Origin: Nocardioidaceae bacterium
Lineage (GTDB): Bacteria; Actinomycetota; Actinomycetes; Propionibacteriales; Nocardioidaceae
NCBI GenBank assembly: GCA_020636935.1
Contig: JACJWW010000002.1
Location: 1-64,000, forward strand
Direction of reading: 5' to 3'
DNA length: 64,000 nucleotides
The notes below the pieces were generated by a model. The model had not been told where the DNA came from, ran no database searches, and saw nothing but the letters and a program-made list of their open reading frames with translations. Of the stretch, positions 1 through 8,348 are shown one piece after another. Position numbers and translations under genes: made by a program. How positions within the stretch are numbered: the stretch's first letter is position 1; each line of letters begins with the position of its first letter.

Positions 1-123
1 TCGGAAGGATGCGACCTTCGGCAGCAGTGAATATGGATCTGGATGAACCGGGCGTTCGATGCTCATGTGTCAAACCTAGTCCGAAGAGTGGTCGCTGTGC
101 AGCCACTGCTTCGAGAAGACACC

Positions 124-129
124 CAGAAT
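124..129 (+). promoter_or_regulatory. Putative -10 element of cysG (CAGAAT)
   Basis: CAGAAT lies 6 bases before the GTG at 136, and no Shine-Dalgarno sequence sits at a usable distance. This fits a leaderless start. No -35 was recognised. Bases 1-123 hold no other gene I can support. Confidence 0.4.
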
Positions 130-135
130 AGATGC

Positions 136-1368
136 GTGAGCACAGAGCCTCTGACCTATCCAGTCGGTTTACGTCTGGCGAATCGACGCGTAGTCATCGT
201 GGGTGCAGGGCGGGTGACCCAGAGACGAATCCCCGCCCTCCTCGCGGCAGGTGCCCACATTGAGGTCGTCGCTCCAGCCGCCACACCGACCGTTGAGGGT
301 TTTGCCCTCAACGGTCAGATCACCTGGACGAAACGTGGTTTTGATCCTTCGGATCTTGAAGGTGCGTGGTACGCCGTTGCCGCCACCGACTCCCCCCAGG
401 TCAATGCGTCCGTTGTCGAGGCCGCGGAGCGCCACCGGATCTTCTGTGTGCGTTGCGACGACGCAGCTTCCTCGTCGGCAATAACTCCAGCAACTGGCAC
501 TCATGCCGCCATCACGGTTGCGGTCATGGCCAGTTCGGTGGGGGAGCGTGATCCTCGAAGGAGTGCAGCGCTGCGCGATGACATCGTCACCGGGTTGCAC
601 GATGGAAGTCTCCAGGTCAGACAGAGAGCCAGGCAGGTCGGGGTGACCTTGGTCGGTGGCGGTCCAGGGGATGCTGACCTGATCACGGTGGCAGGGCGCA
701 AGGCGTTGCTCAGCGCTGACGTGGTGGTCGCTGACAGATTGGCTCCGCAGGGGTTGCTGGGTGACCTGCCGGCACATGTGGAAGTAGTCGATGTGGCCAA
801 GTTGCCACGTGGTCGATCAGCACAACAGGCTGAGATAAACGAGGTGATCGTCCAACGTGCGCTTGAGGGCAAGCGGGTGGTCAGGCTCAAGGGTGGCGAC
901 AATTTCGTCTTCGGCCGCGGGTTTGAGGAGATCCAAGCCTGTGAGTCGGCGGGTGTGCCGGTCACTGTGATCCCGGGGATCAGTAGCCCGCTCGCCGTAC
1001 CCGCTCTGGCAGGGATACCCGTCACTCACCGGGGGATCACGCACGAGTTCACGGTGATCTCAGGGCATCTTCCGCCCAGGCATCCGGAGTCGCTCGTGGA
1101 CTGGGAACTGGTGGCCAGGCTGCCAGGGACTCTGGTGTTGATGATGGCTGTGGACAATATCGCCGCGATCACTGCTGCGCTGCTGGCCGGCGGTCAAGAC
1201 CCTGCGAGGCCTGCGGCAGTGGTCTGTGATGGTTCGTTGAGCACGCAGCGACGCCTGATCAGCAGTCTCGCCGACCTGGCCTCTGAGATCGCCAGGGAAG
1301 ATGTACGACCGCCAGCAATCATCGTCATCGGTGAGGTCGTTGGGTTGCTCAATGGCACGCCTGATTGA
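136..1368 (+). CDS. cysG: Siroheme synthase, CysG-type (precorrin-2 dehydrogenase/ferrochelatase plus uroporphyrinogen-III methyltransferase)
   Basis: Makes siroheme, the cofactor of sulfite and nitrite reductases, from uroporphyrinogen III in the cytoplasm. The first about 150 residues carry the NAD-binding precorrin-2 dehydrogenase fold (VVIVGAGRVTQRR). From about residue 170 the SUMT methyltransferase follows, with VTLVGGGPGDADLIT, VRLKGGDNFVFGRG and VIPGISSPLAVPALAG. At 410 residues it is shorter than E. coli CysG (457). The frame is open from an ATG at 43, but the residues before 136 do not resemble the family; GTG at 136 gives the expected N-terminus VSTEPLTYPVGL. It overlaps the next gene by 17 bases. 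The fused architecture makes the call secure; the start is moderately sure. Confidence 0.9.
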   Translation: MSTEPLTYPVGLRLANRRVVIVGAGRVTQRRIPALLAAGAHIEVVAPAATPTVEGFALNGQITWTKRGFDPSDLEGAWYAVAATDSPQVNASVVEAAERHRIFCVRCDDAASSSAITPATGTHAAITVAVMASSVGERDPRRSAALRDDIVTGLHDGSLQVRQRARQVGVTLVGGGPGDADLITVAGRKALLSADVVVADRLAPQGLLGDLPAHVEVVDVAKLPRGRSAQQAEINEVIVQRALEGKRVVRLKGGDNFVFGRGFEEIQACESAGVPVTVIPGISSPLAVPALAGIPVTHRGITHEFTVISGHLPPRHPESLVDWELVARLPGTLVLMMAVDNIAAITAALLAGGQDPARPAAVVCDGSLSTQRRLISSLADLASEIAREDVRPPAIIVIGEVVGLLNGTPD

Positions 1369-2197
1369 GATCAGCGACCCCGCTGATGACCGTGTGGTCG
1401 ACTACAAGAGCCTGCGCGATGTGCAACTGCGACAATCGGTTGAGACAACGCACGGCCTATTCATTGCTGAGGGCGAAAAGGTGGTCCGAAGGTCTTTGGA
1501 GGCGGGCTTCGAGGCCCGTTCTTTCCTGCTCTCGCGGCGTTGGCTGCCGAGTCTGCAGGATCTGCTCGACGTCACTGATGCGCCTTGTTATGTGGTCACC
1601 GATGAAATCGCGGAGTTGATCACAGGCTTCCATGTGCATCGCGGGGCACTGGCTTCCCTGGCGCGGCGGTCATTGCCGACCGTGGCACAGACGATTGCTC
1701 ACGCCCAGACCCTGATCGTGTGCGAAGACATCGTGGATCACACGAATGTTGGTGCCATCTTCCGCTCCGCCGCCGCACTGGGCGTTGACGCCGTACTCAT
1801 CTCACCTCGTTGCGCAGACCCGCTGTATCGACGCTCCATCAAGGTGTCGATGGGTGCCGTCTTCAACTTGCCCTGGACCAGGCTCCCCGATTGGTACGAC
1901 GCACTACCCGCGCTGTCGCAGGCAGGCTTCACGACGGTGGCCATGACTTTGGCCTCGGATGCTCTGGCTCTGGAGGATGCGGTAAGAGATCTTGATCGAG
2001 TGGCTCTGGTCATGGGAGGCGAAGGGCATGGTCTCAGTGATCGGTGGGAGTCGACTGCTGATCTACGAGCCCAGATCGAGATGTCCGCAGGAATTGATTC
2101 ACTCAATGTGGCCGCTGCTACGGCAGTGGCGGCATATGTGATCAGGCACCGCCAAAGGGCACAGCCTCAGGAGTCAACCGGCCACGTGGGTGGGTAG
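1352..2197 (+). CDS. TrmH/SpoU-family RNA 2'-O-ribose methyltransferase
   Basis: A SPOUT-fold methyltransferase that transfers a methyl group from S-adenosylmethionine to the 2'-OH of an rRNA or tRNA nucleotide. The N-terminal 100 residues form the L30e-like substrate-binding domain (GLFIAEGEKVVRRSLEAG). The C-terminal half has the three SpoU motifs: EDIVDHTNVGAIFRSAAALG, LVMGGEGHGLS and SLNVAAATAVAAY. The ATG at 1352 inside the cysG end gives 281 residues beginning MARLIEISDP; an upstream in-frame start at 1301 is unlikely. The exact target nucleotide cannot be read from sequence. Its 3' end overlaps the convergent def gene by 31 bases. Confidence 0.88.
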   Translation: MARLIEISDPADDRVVDYKSLRDVQLRQSVETTHGLFIAEGEKVVRRSLEAGFEARSFLLSRRWLPSLQDLLDVTDAPCYVVTDEIAELITGFHVHRGALASLARRSLPTVAQTIAHAQTLIVCEDIVDHTNVGAIFRSAAALGVDAVLISPRCADPLYRRSIKVSMGAVFNLPWTRLPDWYDALPALSQAGFTTVAMTLASDALALEDAVRDLDRVALVMGGEGHGLSDRWESTADLRAQIEMSAGIDSLNVAAATAVAAYVIRHRQRAQPQESTGHVGG

Positions 2198-2760
2198 TCG
2201 TCGGCAGCGGCTTCCATCTGCTTGCGTAGCTTCTTCATGGCACGATTTGGCACTCTGTCTCCGAAGACCGTGCCCATCGTGTGATCGGTCTCGTGTTGCA
2301 GGCATCGGGCCAGCAAACCCGTGCCTTCGTAGGTGACCGGTTGCCCAAGATGGTCCACTCCCGTGACTCTGGCCCAATCTGGGCGTGCGCACGGCACAAA
2401 TGCCCCTGGGAAGGACAAACAACCCTCATCGCCATCATCGAGACGCCGTTGCTTGCCTTCGGGCAATTCAAGGGTCGGATTGCAGACGATCCCGCGATGA
2501 TGGACCCCATCGGCATCCGGGCAGTCGAACACGAAGACCGCCAAATCAACACCGATCTGACAAGCAGCCAACCCGACTCCTTCGGCAGCCCTCATGGTGA
2601 CGACCATGTCCTCCACCAGCCTGAGCAAGTCTGAGTCGAAGGTCTCGACCGGACGTGCAGGCTGGTGCATGACATCTTCGCCCCACCGGGTGATCTGGCG
2701 CACTGAGCCGTTGTCTGGCAATTCCACAAGGCTTTCCGACGAGGTGTCGAAGTTGGTCAT
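2167..2760 (-). CDS. def: Peptide deformylase
   Basis: Removes the N-formyl group from nascent proteins; a metal-dependent hydrolase. All three signature motifs are present: GVGLAACQIG, EGCLSFPG and QHETDHTMG. The Cys of EGCLS and the two His of HETDH bind the metal and the Glu is catalytic. The start at 2760 (MTNFDTSSES, 197 residues) is preferred over in-frame ATGs up to 2790, because TATGAT lies 7 bases upstream and no ribosome binding site is seen. The HExxH has Thr at the third position, which is tolerated in the family. The C-terminus overlaps the methyltransferase gene on the other strand. Confidence 0.95.
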   Translation of the reverse strand: MTNFDTSSESLVELPDNGSVRQITRWGEDVMHQPARPVETFDSDLLRLVEDMVVTMRAAEGVGLAACQIGVDLAVFVFDCPDADGVHHRGIVCNPTLELPEGKQRRLDDGDEGCLSFPGAFVPCARPDWARVTGVDHLGQPVTYEGTGLLARCLQHETDHTMGTVFGDRVPNRAMKKLRKQMEAAADDYPPTWPVDS

Positions 2761-2767
2761 GGACCGC

Positions 2768-2773
2768 ATCATA
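2768..2773 (-). promoter_or_regulatory. Putative -10 element of def (TATGAT)
   Basis: On the minus strand TATGAT is followed by 7 bases and the ATG of def at 2760. It is one mismatch from TATAAT and supports a leaderless start there. It shares a 104-base divergent spacer with the acyl-CoA dehydrogenase promoter. Confidence 0.5.
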
Positions 2774-2838
2774 GGCCGCAATAGCAACACAGAAGTTGAC
2801 CGACGTGATCGGCATTACAGCAGAACCACTAGCGCAGG

Positions 2839-2857
2839 ATGTAACTCACAGTTACAT
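2839..2857 (+). promoter_or_regulatory. Perfect 19-base palindromic operator before the acyl-CoA dehydrogenase operon
   Basis: ATGTAACT and AGTTACAT are exact reverse complements separated by CAC. The site overlaps TACATT (2853-2858), the -10-like hexamer 6 bases before the ATG at 2865, so a bound protein would block RNA polymerase. Dimeric TetR-family regulators of fatty-acid genes use sites of this size and symmetry; no such regulator gene lies in the window. Confidence 0.7.
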
Positions 2858-2864
2858 TTTGCCC

Positions 2865-4229
2865 ATGCCAGCAAAGACTGTGAAGAATCCACTGGACTCC
2901 GGCGGCCAGCACGGCCTCAGCAAGAATCAACGTCGTGACCCCTTGGGGCTCCTCGTCTACGGCGTGGGCAAGGTGGCCGGTAGCGAGTTCCTGGACAAGT
3001 TCGGCCTGCGCAAGCGAGCCGAAGACACTGTGTTCACGGTTACGAGCGCCGGCTTTCGGACCATCACCGCCGCCGGTCGCACTTTCGCCAAGGCCGGGAA
3101 GAAGGTCTCTGGCAAGCGAGTCAGCTCTGCTCCCGACAAGGGCCTGTTCGACATCACACCCACCGAGGATGAGCAGATGCTCGTCGACGTGGTCAGTGAT
3201 TATGCCTCTCAATTGGTGCGACCAGCTGCAGCCGACGCCAACGAAGCATGCGCAGTCGACGCCGAGATCTTGGCCGCTTCGCTGGAAATTGGGCTGCCCA
3301 CCCTTGGGGTCAACGAGGAGCTAGGCGGAATCGCTGTCGAGCGCTCAGCCGTGGCGGGAGTGCTGGTGCACGAGGCACTTGCCAAGGGAGACATGGGCAT
3401 CGCAGTCGCCGCTCTCGCGCCAGGTGCTGTCGCAACAGCAATCGCACTTTGGGGCACCGACATGCAGCAGCAGACCTACCTGCCTGCGTTTACCGGAGAT
3501 GACGTCCCAGTTGCAGCGTTGGCGCTGAGCGAGGCGACTCCTCTTTTCGATCCGTTGAGCCCGCGGGCCTTGGCCACGAAGGTCGGCTCTGAGTATGTCC
3601 TGAACGGCGTGAAGTCCGCAGTGGTCAGGGGAGCGGATTGCGAGTTGTTCGTCGTAGGGGCCCAACTTGAGGGCAAGCCGCAGTTGTTCATCATTGAGGC
3701 ATCTACCGAAGGGCTGAGCATCGAATCAGACCCGTCCATGGGCATTCGGGCGGCGAGTCTCACCAAACTGGTCCTCAACGATGTGCGGGTTGGCGGTGAT
3801 GCTCTCTTGGGTGATCCGGACGACTATCGCGAGTGTGTGCAGAACTCACGTCTGGCTTGGTGTGCTCTCGCTCTCGGCACCGGACAGGCTGTGCTCGACT
3901 ATGTCATTCCATATGTGCAGGAGCGCAAGGCATTCGGCGAACCAATCAGTCACCGTCAGGCAGTGGCCTTCATGATCGCCAATATCGGCATTGAGCTTGA
4001 AGGCATGCGTTTGGTGACCTACAAGGCGGCCGGACGAGTCGCCCAAGGCAAGGACGCAGATCGTGAGATCGGACTGGCCCGGCGCCTTTGCGCTGAGCGT
4101 GGCATGGGGATTGGGCTCGATGGAGTGCAACTGCTGGGTGGACACGGCTTTGTCAAGGAGCATCCGGTGGAGCGGTGGTATCGCGACTTGCGCGCGATCG
4201 GTCTGATGGAAGGAGCGGTCTTGGTCTGA
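2865..4229 (+). CDS. Acyl-CoA dehydrogenase with extended N-terminus (FadE24-like)
   Basis: FAD-dependent desaturation of an acyl-CoA thioester in beta-oxidation. After a basic extension of about 90 residues (DPLGLLVYGVGKVAG, RKRAEDTVF) comes the standard fold: N-terminal helical domain, middle beta-domain and C-terminal four-helix bundle (ERKAFGEPISHRQAVAFMIA, LLGGHGFVKEHPVERWYRDL). The usual YEGT near the C-terminus is LMEGAVLV, keeping a Glu. The ATG at 2865 (454 residues) follows the operator-promoter; an in-frame start at 2796 would run through it. A second acyl-CoA dehydrogenase follows after 50 bases. The pair resembles the M. tuberculosis FadE24-FadE23 arrangement. The substrate is unknown and the two may form a heteromer. 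Confidence 0.85.
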   Translation: MPAKTVKNPLDSGGQHGLSKNQRRDPLGLLVYGVGKVAGSEFLDKFGLRKRAEDTVFTVTSAGFRTITAAGRTFAKAGKKVSGKRVSSAPDKGLFDITPTEDEQMLVDVVSDYASQLVRPAAADANEACAVDAEILAASLEIGLPTLGVNEELGGIAVERSAVAGVLVHEALAKGDMGIAVAALAPGAVATAIALWGTDMQQQTYLPAFTGDDVPVAALALSEATPLFDPLSPRALATKVGSEYVLNGVKSAVVRGADCELFVVGAQLEGKPQLFIIEASTEGLSIESDPSMGIRAASLTKLVLNDVRVGGDALLGDPDDYRECVQNSRLAWCALALGTGQAVLDYVIPYVQERKAFGEPISHRQAVAFMIANIGIELEGMRLVTYKAAGRVAQGKDADREIGLARRLCAERGMGIGLDGVQLLGGHGFVKEHPVERWYRDLRAIGLMEGAVLV

Positions 4230-4279
4230 GCAGTTGCGCCATTGCGACTCGTCAGACCGACTAGACCCAAGGAGAAGAA

Positions 4280-5494
4280 ATGATCAATCTTGAAACCCCC
4301 AAGAAGGTCCGCCCGCTGCTTGACCAAGCACACCAAGTGGCGATGAACATCTTGCGGCCAATCTCACGCAAGTACGACGAAGCCGAGCACACCTATCCCA
4401 AAGAACTCGACATGTTGGCTGCGATGATCGATGGCCTGGACGAGTCTGGCGCGAGCCAAGGTGCGGGCGCCTCCGGCGTACAACGCGAGGAGGGCAAGGC
4501 AGATGACGGCCAGAATCGAAATGGCACAAACATGGCCAGCATGCTCTCGATCCTCGAGATGTGCTGGGGAGACGTGGCGTTGACCTTGTCGATGCCTCGT
4601 CAGGGACTTGGCAACTCAGCCATCGCAGCGGTTGCCAGCCCAGAGCAGAAGGAACGCTTCGGCAAAACCTGGGCCGCCATGGCGATCACCGAGCCTGGTA
4701 CCGGATCTGACTCAGCCAATATCGTCACCACGGCCAAGAAGGACGGCGACGAGTATGTGCTCAATGGCGAGAAAATCTTCGTCACAGCAGGTGAGCGTGC
4801 CGACAGTGTCGTTGTGTGGGCGACTCTGGACAAATCCCTGGGCCGTGCAGCGATCAAGTCCTTCTTGGTCAAGAAGGACAATCCGGGGCTGAAAGTTGAG
4901 CGCCTCGAGCACAAGCTCGGTATTCGCGCGTCAGACACCGCGGTAATCACCTTCACCGACTGTCGAGTGCCAGCCGAGGATCTTCTCGGGTCTCCCGAGA
5001 TTGACACCAAGGAGGGCTTCGGTGGCGCGATGGCGACCTTCGACAACACTCGCCCTCTGGTGGCGGCGATGGCTGTGGGTTGTGCACGGGCTGCATTGGA
5101 GCTCACCAAGGATCTGCTCGAGGAAGCCGGAGTCACGATCGATTACGCCCGTCCGGCGTACACCCAGCACGCTGCGGCAGCAACCTTCCTGCAGTTGGAA
5201 GCCGACTGGGAGGCCGCGTACCTCTTGACGGTCAAGGCAGCTTGGCTGGCCGACAATCGCACACCCAACTCGATGGAAGCCTCGATGGCCAAGGCCAAGG
5301 CCGGTCGAATGGGTTCTGATGTGACCTTGCGATGCGTGGAGTTGGCGGGCACGTTTGGCTATTCAGAAGTCGAACTGCTTGAGAAGTGGGGCCGCGACTC
5401 AAAGATCTTGGATATCTTCGAGGGCACCCAGCAAATCCAACAGTTGATCGTGGCCCGGCGCCTACTCAATCTGACCTCTGCTGAGCTTCGCTGA
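4280..5494 (+). CDS. Acyl-CoA dehydrogenase (FadE23-like)
   Basis: Second FAD-linked acyl-CoA dehydrogenase of the pair, 404 residues. The middle domain has AMAITEPGTGSDSANI and the C-terminal bundle ends KILDIFEGTQQIQQLIVARR, the conserved EGT-Q motif. A clear ribosome binding site AAGGAG ends 5 bases before the ATG. Residues about 58-75 (ESGASQGAGASGVQREEGKAD) are a low-complexity insertion typical of a surface loop. It is probably cotranscribed with the gene before it and therefore under the 2839-2857 operator. Convergent galK ends 21 bases downstream. Confidence 0.9.
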   Translation: MINLETPKKVRPLLDQAHQVAMNILRPISRKYDEAEHTYPKELDMLAAMIDGLDESGASQGAGASGVQREEGKADDGQNRNGTNMASMLSILEMCWGDVALTLSMPRQGLGNSAIAAVASPEQKERFGKTWAAMAITEPGTGSDSANIVTTAKKDGDEYVLNGEKIFVTAGERADSVVVWATLDKSLGRAAIKSFLVKKDNPGLKVERLEHKLGIRASDTAVITFTDCRVPAEDLLGSPEIDTKEGFGGAMATFDNTRPLVAAMAVGCARAALELTKDLLEEAGVTIDYARPAYTQHAAAATFLQLEADWEAAYLLTVKAAWLADNRTPNSMEASMAKAKAGRMGSDVTLRCVELAGTFGYSEVELLEKWGRDSKILDIFEGTQQIQQLIVARRLLNLTSAELR

Positions 5495-5515
5495 CTCGAT
5501 GGTGGCGCTGGATGA

Positions 5516-6553
5516 TCAGCTCAGCGCCACCACTTGGGCACCTCGAGAGGGTCGAACAACGAAAACCTCGGGGCAGGCGCTGCCCTTCGCCGCAAATCTG
5601 CGCTGCACCTCAGCCACCAAATTGGCTTGGGACGAGGTCTCGATCAGAGCGATCGCGCTACCGCCAAAGCCACCTCCGGTCATCCGGGCACCAATTGCGC
5701 CTGCGGCATGCGCGGCAGCGACGGCAAGATCCAACTCAGGGCAGGAAACCTCATAGTCATCTCGCAATGACTCATGTGAGGCATCCATCAGGGCTCCCAT
5801 GGAGGTGGTGTCACCTTCGCTCATGGCAGTTGTGAAGTCGTCAACCCGAGCTTGCTCTGTCACCACATGACGCACTCTCTTCTTGAGGGTGGGCGTCAAT
5901 CGTGGGTCATTTGGATCACCATGGATCAGATGCTCGATCCCCAAGACTCGTGCTGCCTCATGGGCTTCGTCGCGTCGATTGCCGAATCCACCTTCCAAGT
6001 GGTTGTGGCTCACCCCAGTGTTGATCACCATGAGTGACATACCCAATGCCTGCAGGTCCAGGCGATGCTGGCTGCGCTGGCCGTTTGCGAAATCGATTCC
6101 CAGCACGTGCCCTTCCTGAGCTTGCATCACTGCAGTTTGATCAAGTCCACCCGTGGGAGCCCCGACGAATTCAGTTTCGGCGCGGATCGTGGCCTCGGTC
6201 AACTCCTCAGTGCTCAGCCCCAAATCCAGCAGGGTGTCAGTCGCTGTGGCCACCGAGCACAAGAGAGCGGCCGAACTCGATAGACCTGCTCCGCTGGGCA
6301 GCTCGCTTTCGATTTCGATGCTGAGTGGAATGCGGACATTCAGTGCCCCCAGAACCCCAAGAGGGTAGGCCCGCCAACCCGGCGAGTCCAGTGATGAGTG
6401 CATGCGGGGCTGGCCCCCTTTGACCAGGGAGACCGTTGCCAGCGTGCGCAAGGGAATGGCCATGGGCAGGCACCTACCCCCGTTGTAATCGAGGTGCTCT
6501 CCGATCAAGTTGATCCTGCCAGGGGCTGCTGCTGTCGCACGGCTGACTGACAC
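5516..6553 (-). CDS. galK: Galactokinase (GHMP kinase family)
   Basis: Phosphorylates galactose to galactose-1-phosphate at the start of the Leloir pathway. The galactokinase signature GRINLIGEHLDYNGG is near residue 12, the GHMP ATP-binding loop LPSGAGLSSSAALL follows, and GARMTGGGFGGSAIAL is near the C-terminus. At 345 residues it is slightly shorter than typical galactokinases (380-390). No galT or galE is adjacent, so another sugar kinase role cannot be excluded, but the signature is specific. The GTG at 6553 has TAGACT 6 bases upstream and no ribosome binding site. Confidence 0.88.
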   Translation of the reverse strand: MSVSRATAAAPGRINLIGEHLDYNGGRCLPMAIPLRTLATVSLVKGGQPRMHSSLDSPGWRAYPLGVLGALNVRIPLSIEIESELPSGAGLSSSAALLCSVATATDTLLDLGLSTEELTEATIRAETEFVGAPTGGLDQTAVMQAQEGHVLGIDFANGQRSQHRLDLQALGMSLMVINTGVSHNHLEGGFGNRRDEAHEAARVLGIEHLIHGDPNDPRLTPTLKKRVRHVVTEQARVDDFTTAMSEGDTTSMGALMDASHESLRDDYEVSCPELDLAVAAAHAAGAIGARMTGGGFGGSAIALIETSSQANLVAEVQRRFAAKGSACPEVFVVRPSRGAQVVALS

Positions 6554-6559
6554 GAAGCG

Positions 6560-6565
6560 AGTCTA
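6560..6565 (-). promoter_or_regulatory. Putative -10 element of galK (TAGACT)
   Basis: Minus-strand TAGACT, 6 bases before the GTG at 6553. Only 13 bases separate it from the guaB1 hexamer on the other strand, so the two divergent promoters overlap and could be mutually exclusive. Confidence 0.45.
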
Positions 6566-6578
6566 AGGCGCAATTGGA

Positions 6579-6584
6579 TAGCAT
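6579..6584 (+). promoter_or_regulatory. Putative -10 element of guaB1 (TAGCAT)
   Basis: TAGCAT is followed by 8 bases and the GTG at 6593. No Shine-Dalgarno sequence is present in the gap. Confidence 0.45.
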
Positions 6585-6592
6585 GGTCACTC

Positions 6593-8029
6593 GTGCGCTT
6601 CATCAATGACATCACTCCAGCCCACGACCTGACCTATGACGATGTGTTCATGGTCCCGGGGCCATCAGACGTGACATCCAGATACGACGTCAACCTCTCA
6701 AGCAGCGACGGCACTGGTACGACGATCCCACTGGTGGCCGCAAACATGACCGCGGTGTCCGGACGCCGGATGGCAGAAACGATGGCTCGTCGCGGTGGGC
6801 TCGCCGTACTCCCACAGGACATCCCGCTGGACATCATCGCCAGCGTCGTGGAATGGGTAAAACAACGCCATCCCGTCTTTGAAACACCGATCGTGCTTGC
6901 GCCCCACGACACCGTCAGCGAGGCCTTGATGCTGCTGCCCAAGCGCCCTCACCGCGCTGCCGTGGTGGTTGATGAGGGCCGCCCAGTCGGGATCGTGACA
7001 GAGGCTGACTGCGAGGGTGTTGATCGCTTCACCCAAGTTGAAGACGTCATGACTTCATCGATGATCACGGTGCCAGCCGATACCGATGCTCGGGCAGCCT
7101 TTGACGTGCTAGCAAAAGGGCGCCACCGGTTGGGCCCGGTGATCGATGAGGCTGGTCAGTTGGTTGGGCTGATCACCCGCACTGGCGCCCTGAGGTCCAC
7201 CATCTACGCCCCTAACGTGGATGGCCAAGGCAATTTGCGAGTGGCCGCTGCCATCGGAGTCAATGCTGAAGTGGTTACCAAAGCGCAAGACATGGCAGAA
7301 ATGGGCGTCGATTGTCTTGTCCTCGACACTGCGCACGGTCACCAGCAGCGCATGATTGAGGCACTCAAAGCGATCAGGGGATCAGGGTTGGACATCCCCG
7401 TGGTCGCTGGCAACGTGGTCTCGGCCCAGGGGGTGCGTGACCTCGTCACCGCCGGTGCCGACATCATCAAGGTCGGAGTGGGGCCGGGCGCGATGTGCAC
7501 GACTCGGATGATGACTGGTGTGGGACGCCCGCAGTTCAGCGCCGTACTCGAATGTGCGGCCGAGGCCCGCGCGCTGGGCAAACATGTATGGGCCGATGGG
7601 GGAGTACGACATCCGCGCGACGTGGCCCTCGCCTTGGCGGCTGGCGCGTCCCAAGTGATGGTCGGATCGTGGTTCGCGGGCACAGCCGAATCCCCTGGAG
7701 ACCTACATGTCGGCTCAGACGGCAGGGCTTACAAGGAGAGCTTCGGGATGGCCTCCGCACGAGCGGTGCGCAATCGTACGTCGAAGGAGTCGCCTTTCGA
7801 CAGAGCAAGGAAGTCTCTCTATGAGGAAGGCATCTCTTCCTCACGGATGTATCTGGATGCACAGGCGCCCGGAGTGGAGGATCTCGTCGACCAGATCTGT
7901 TCGGGTGTGCGCTCGGCCTGCACCTATGCCGGCGCTCGCACGCTCGAAGAATTCCACGAACGAGCAATGGTCGGCATTCAATCGGCCGCAGGCTTCCAGG
8001 AGGGGCGACCGTTGTCCCAGAGTTGGTGA
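6593..8029 (+). CDS. guaB1: GuaB1-family IMP dehydrogenase-like protein, probable GMP reductase
   Basis: Purine salvage enzyme of 478 residues with the IMPDH/GMPR barrel interrupted by two CBS domains (about residues 95-205: PHRAAVVVDEGRPVGIVTEAD and HRLGPVIDEAGQLVGLITR). The catalytic loop GVGPGAMCTTRMMTGVG carries the active-site Cys. Actinobacterial GuaB1 (Rv1843c type) was long annotated as IMP dehydrogenase, but the mycobacterial homologue was shown to be a GMP reductase with CBS domains. I infer the same here from overall similarity and the MCTTR loop. The CBS pair would bind adenine or guanine nucleotides as allosteric effectors. Confidence 0.82.
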   Translation: MRFINDITPAHDLTYDDVFMVPGPSDVTSRYDVNLSSSDGTGTTIPLVAANMTAVSGRRMAETMARRGGLAVLPQDIPLDIIASVVEWVKQRHPVFETPIVLAPHDTVSEALMLLPKRPHRAAVVVDEGRPVGIVTEADCEGVDRFTQVEDVMTSSMITVPADTDARAAFDVLAKGRHRLGPVIDEAGQLVGLITRTGALRSTIYAPNVDGQGNLRVAAAIGVNAEVVTKAQDMAEMGVDCLVLDTAHGHQQRMIEALKAIRGSGLDIPVVAGNVVSAQGVRDLVTAGADIIKVGVGPGAMCTTRMMTGVGRPQFSAVLECAAEARALGKHVWADGGVRHPRDVALALAAGASQVMVGSWFAGTAESPGDLHVGSDGRAYKESFGMASARAVRNRTSKESPFDRARKSLYEEGISSSRMYLDAQAPGVEDLVDQICSGVRSACTYAGARTLEEFHERAMVGIQSAAGFQEGRPLSQSW

Positions 8030-8089
8030 ACTTGGAGAAGAGCCCCGATTCTGAGAACTGCCCGCTTCTTTGCTAATGTTGCTCCGCCC

Positions 8090-8175
8090 GTCCGGGTGGC
8101 GGAATAGGCAGACGCGCTAGCTTGAGGTGCTAGTCCACGTATTAGTGGGTGGGGGTTCAAGTCCCCCCTCGGACA
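8090..8175 (+). tRNA. tRNA-Leu, anticodon GAG
   Basis: The acceptor stem pairs GTCCGGG with CTCGGAC (one G-T pair), with discriminator A at 8175. The anticodon arm is CTAGC-TTGAGGT-GCTAG, giving anticodon GAG. A long variable arm and the T arm GGGGG-TTCAAGT-CCCCC are present. The gene does not encode the 3' CCA (CCG follows). It reads Leu CUU/CUC codons. The 8030-8348 interval contains only this gene and its terminator. Confidence 0.96.
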
Positions 8176-8179
8176 CCGA

Positions 8180-8212
8180 CAAGAGGCCCCAGAATCTTTC
8201 TGGGGCCTCTTG
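8180..8212 (+). terminator. Strong hairpin terminator after tRNA-Leu
   Basis: A perfect 14-base-pair stem (CAAGAGGCCCCAGA with TCTGGGGCCTCTTG) closes a 5-base loop and is followed by GTATTTTC. The distance from the tRNA end and the stem strength fit intrinsic termination, though the U-tract is short. Confidence 0.85.
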
Positions 8213-8348
8213 GTATTTTCTTGACCTGAGGCCCACTTGTGCTCAACCAGGCTGAGATGCGAATGCTGGAAGTCGCAGACATCAAGCTCCCAGTGGGCGC
8301 CAGCAGCAGGCTTTGGCCTTAGGGTGGGCATGACACTGCCGACACTCC

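Noticed and set aside
43..135. An N-terminal extension of cysG from ATG 43
   Set aside because: The 31 extra residues resemble no siroheme synthase, and a hexamer-plus-GTG start at 136 fits better.
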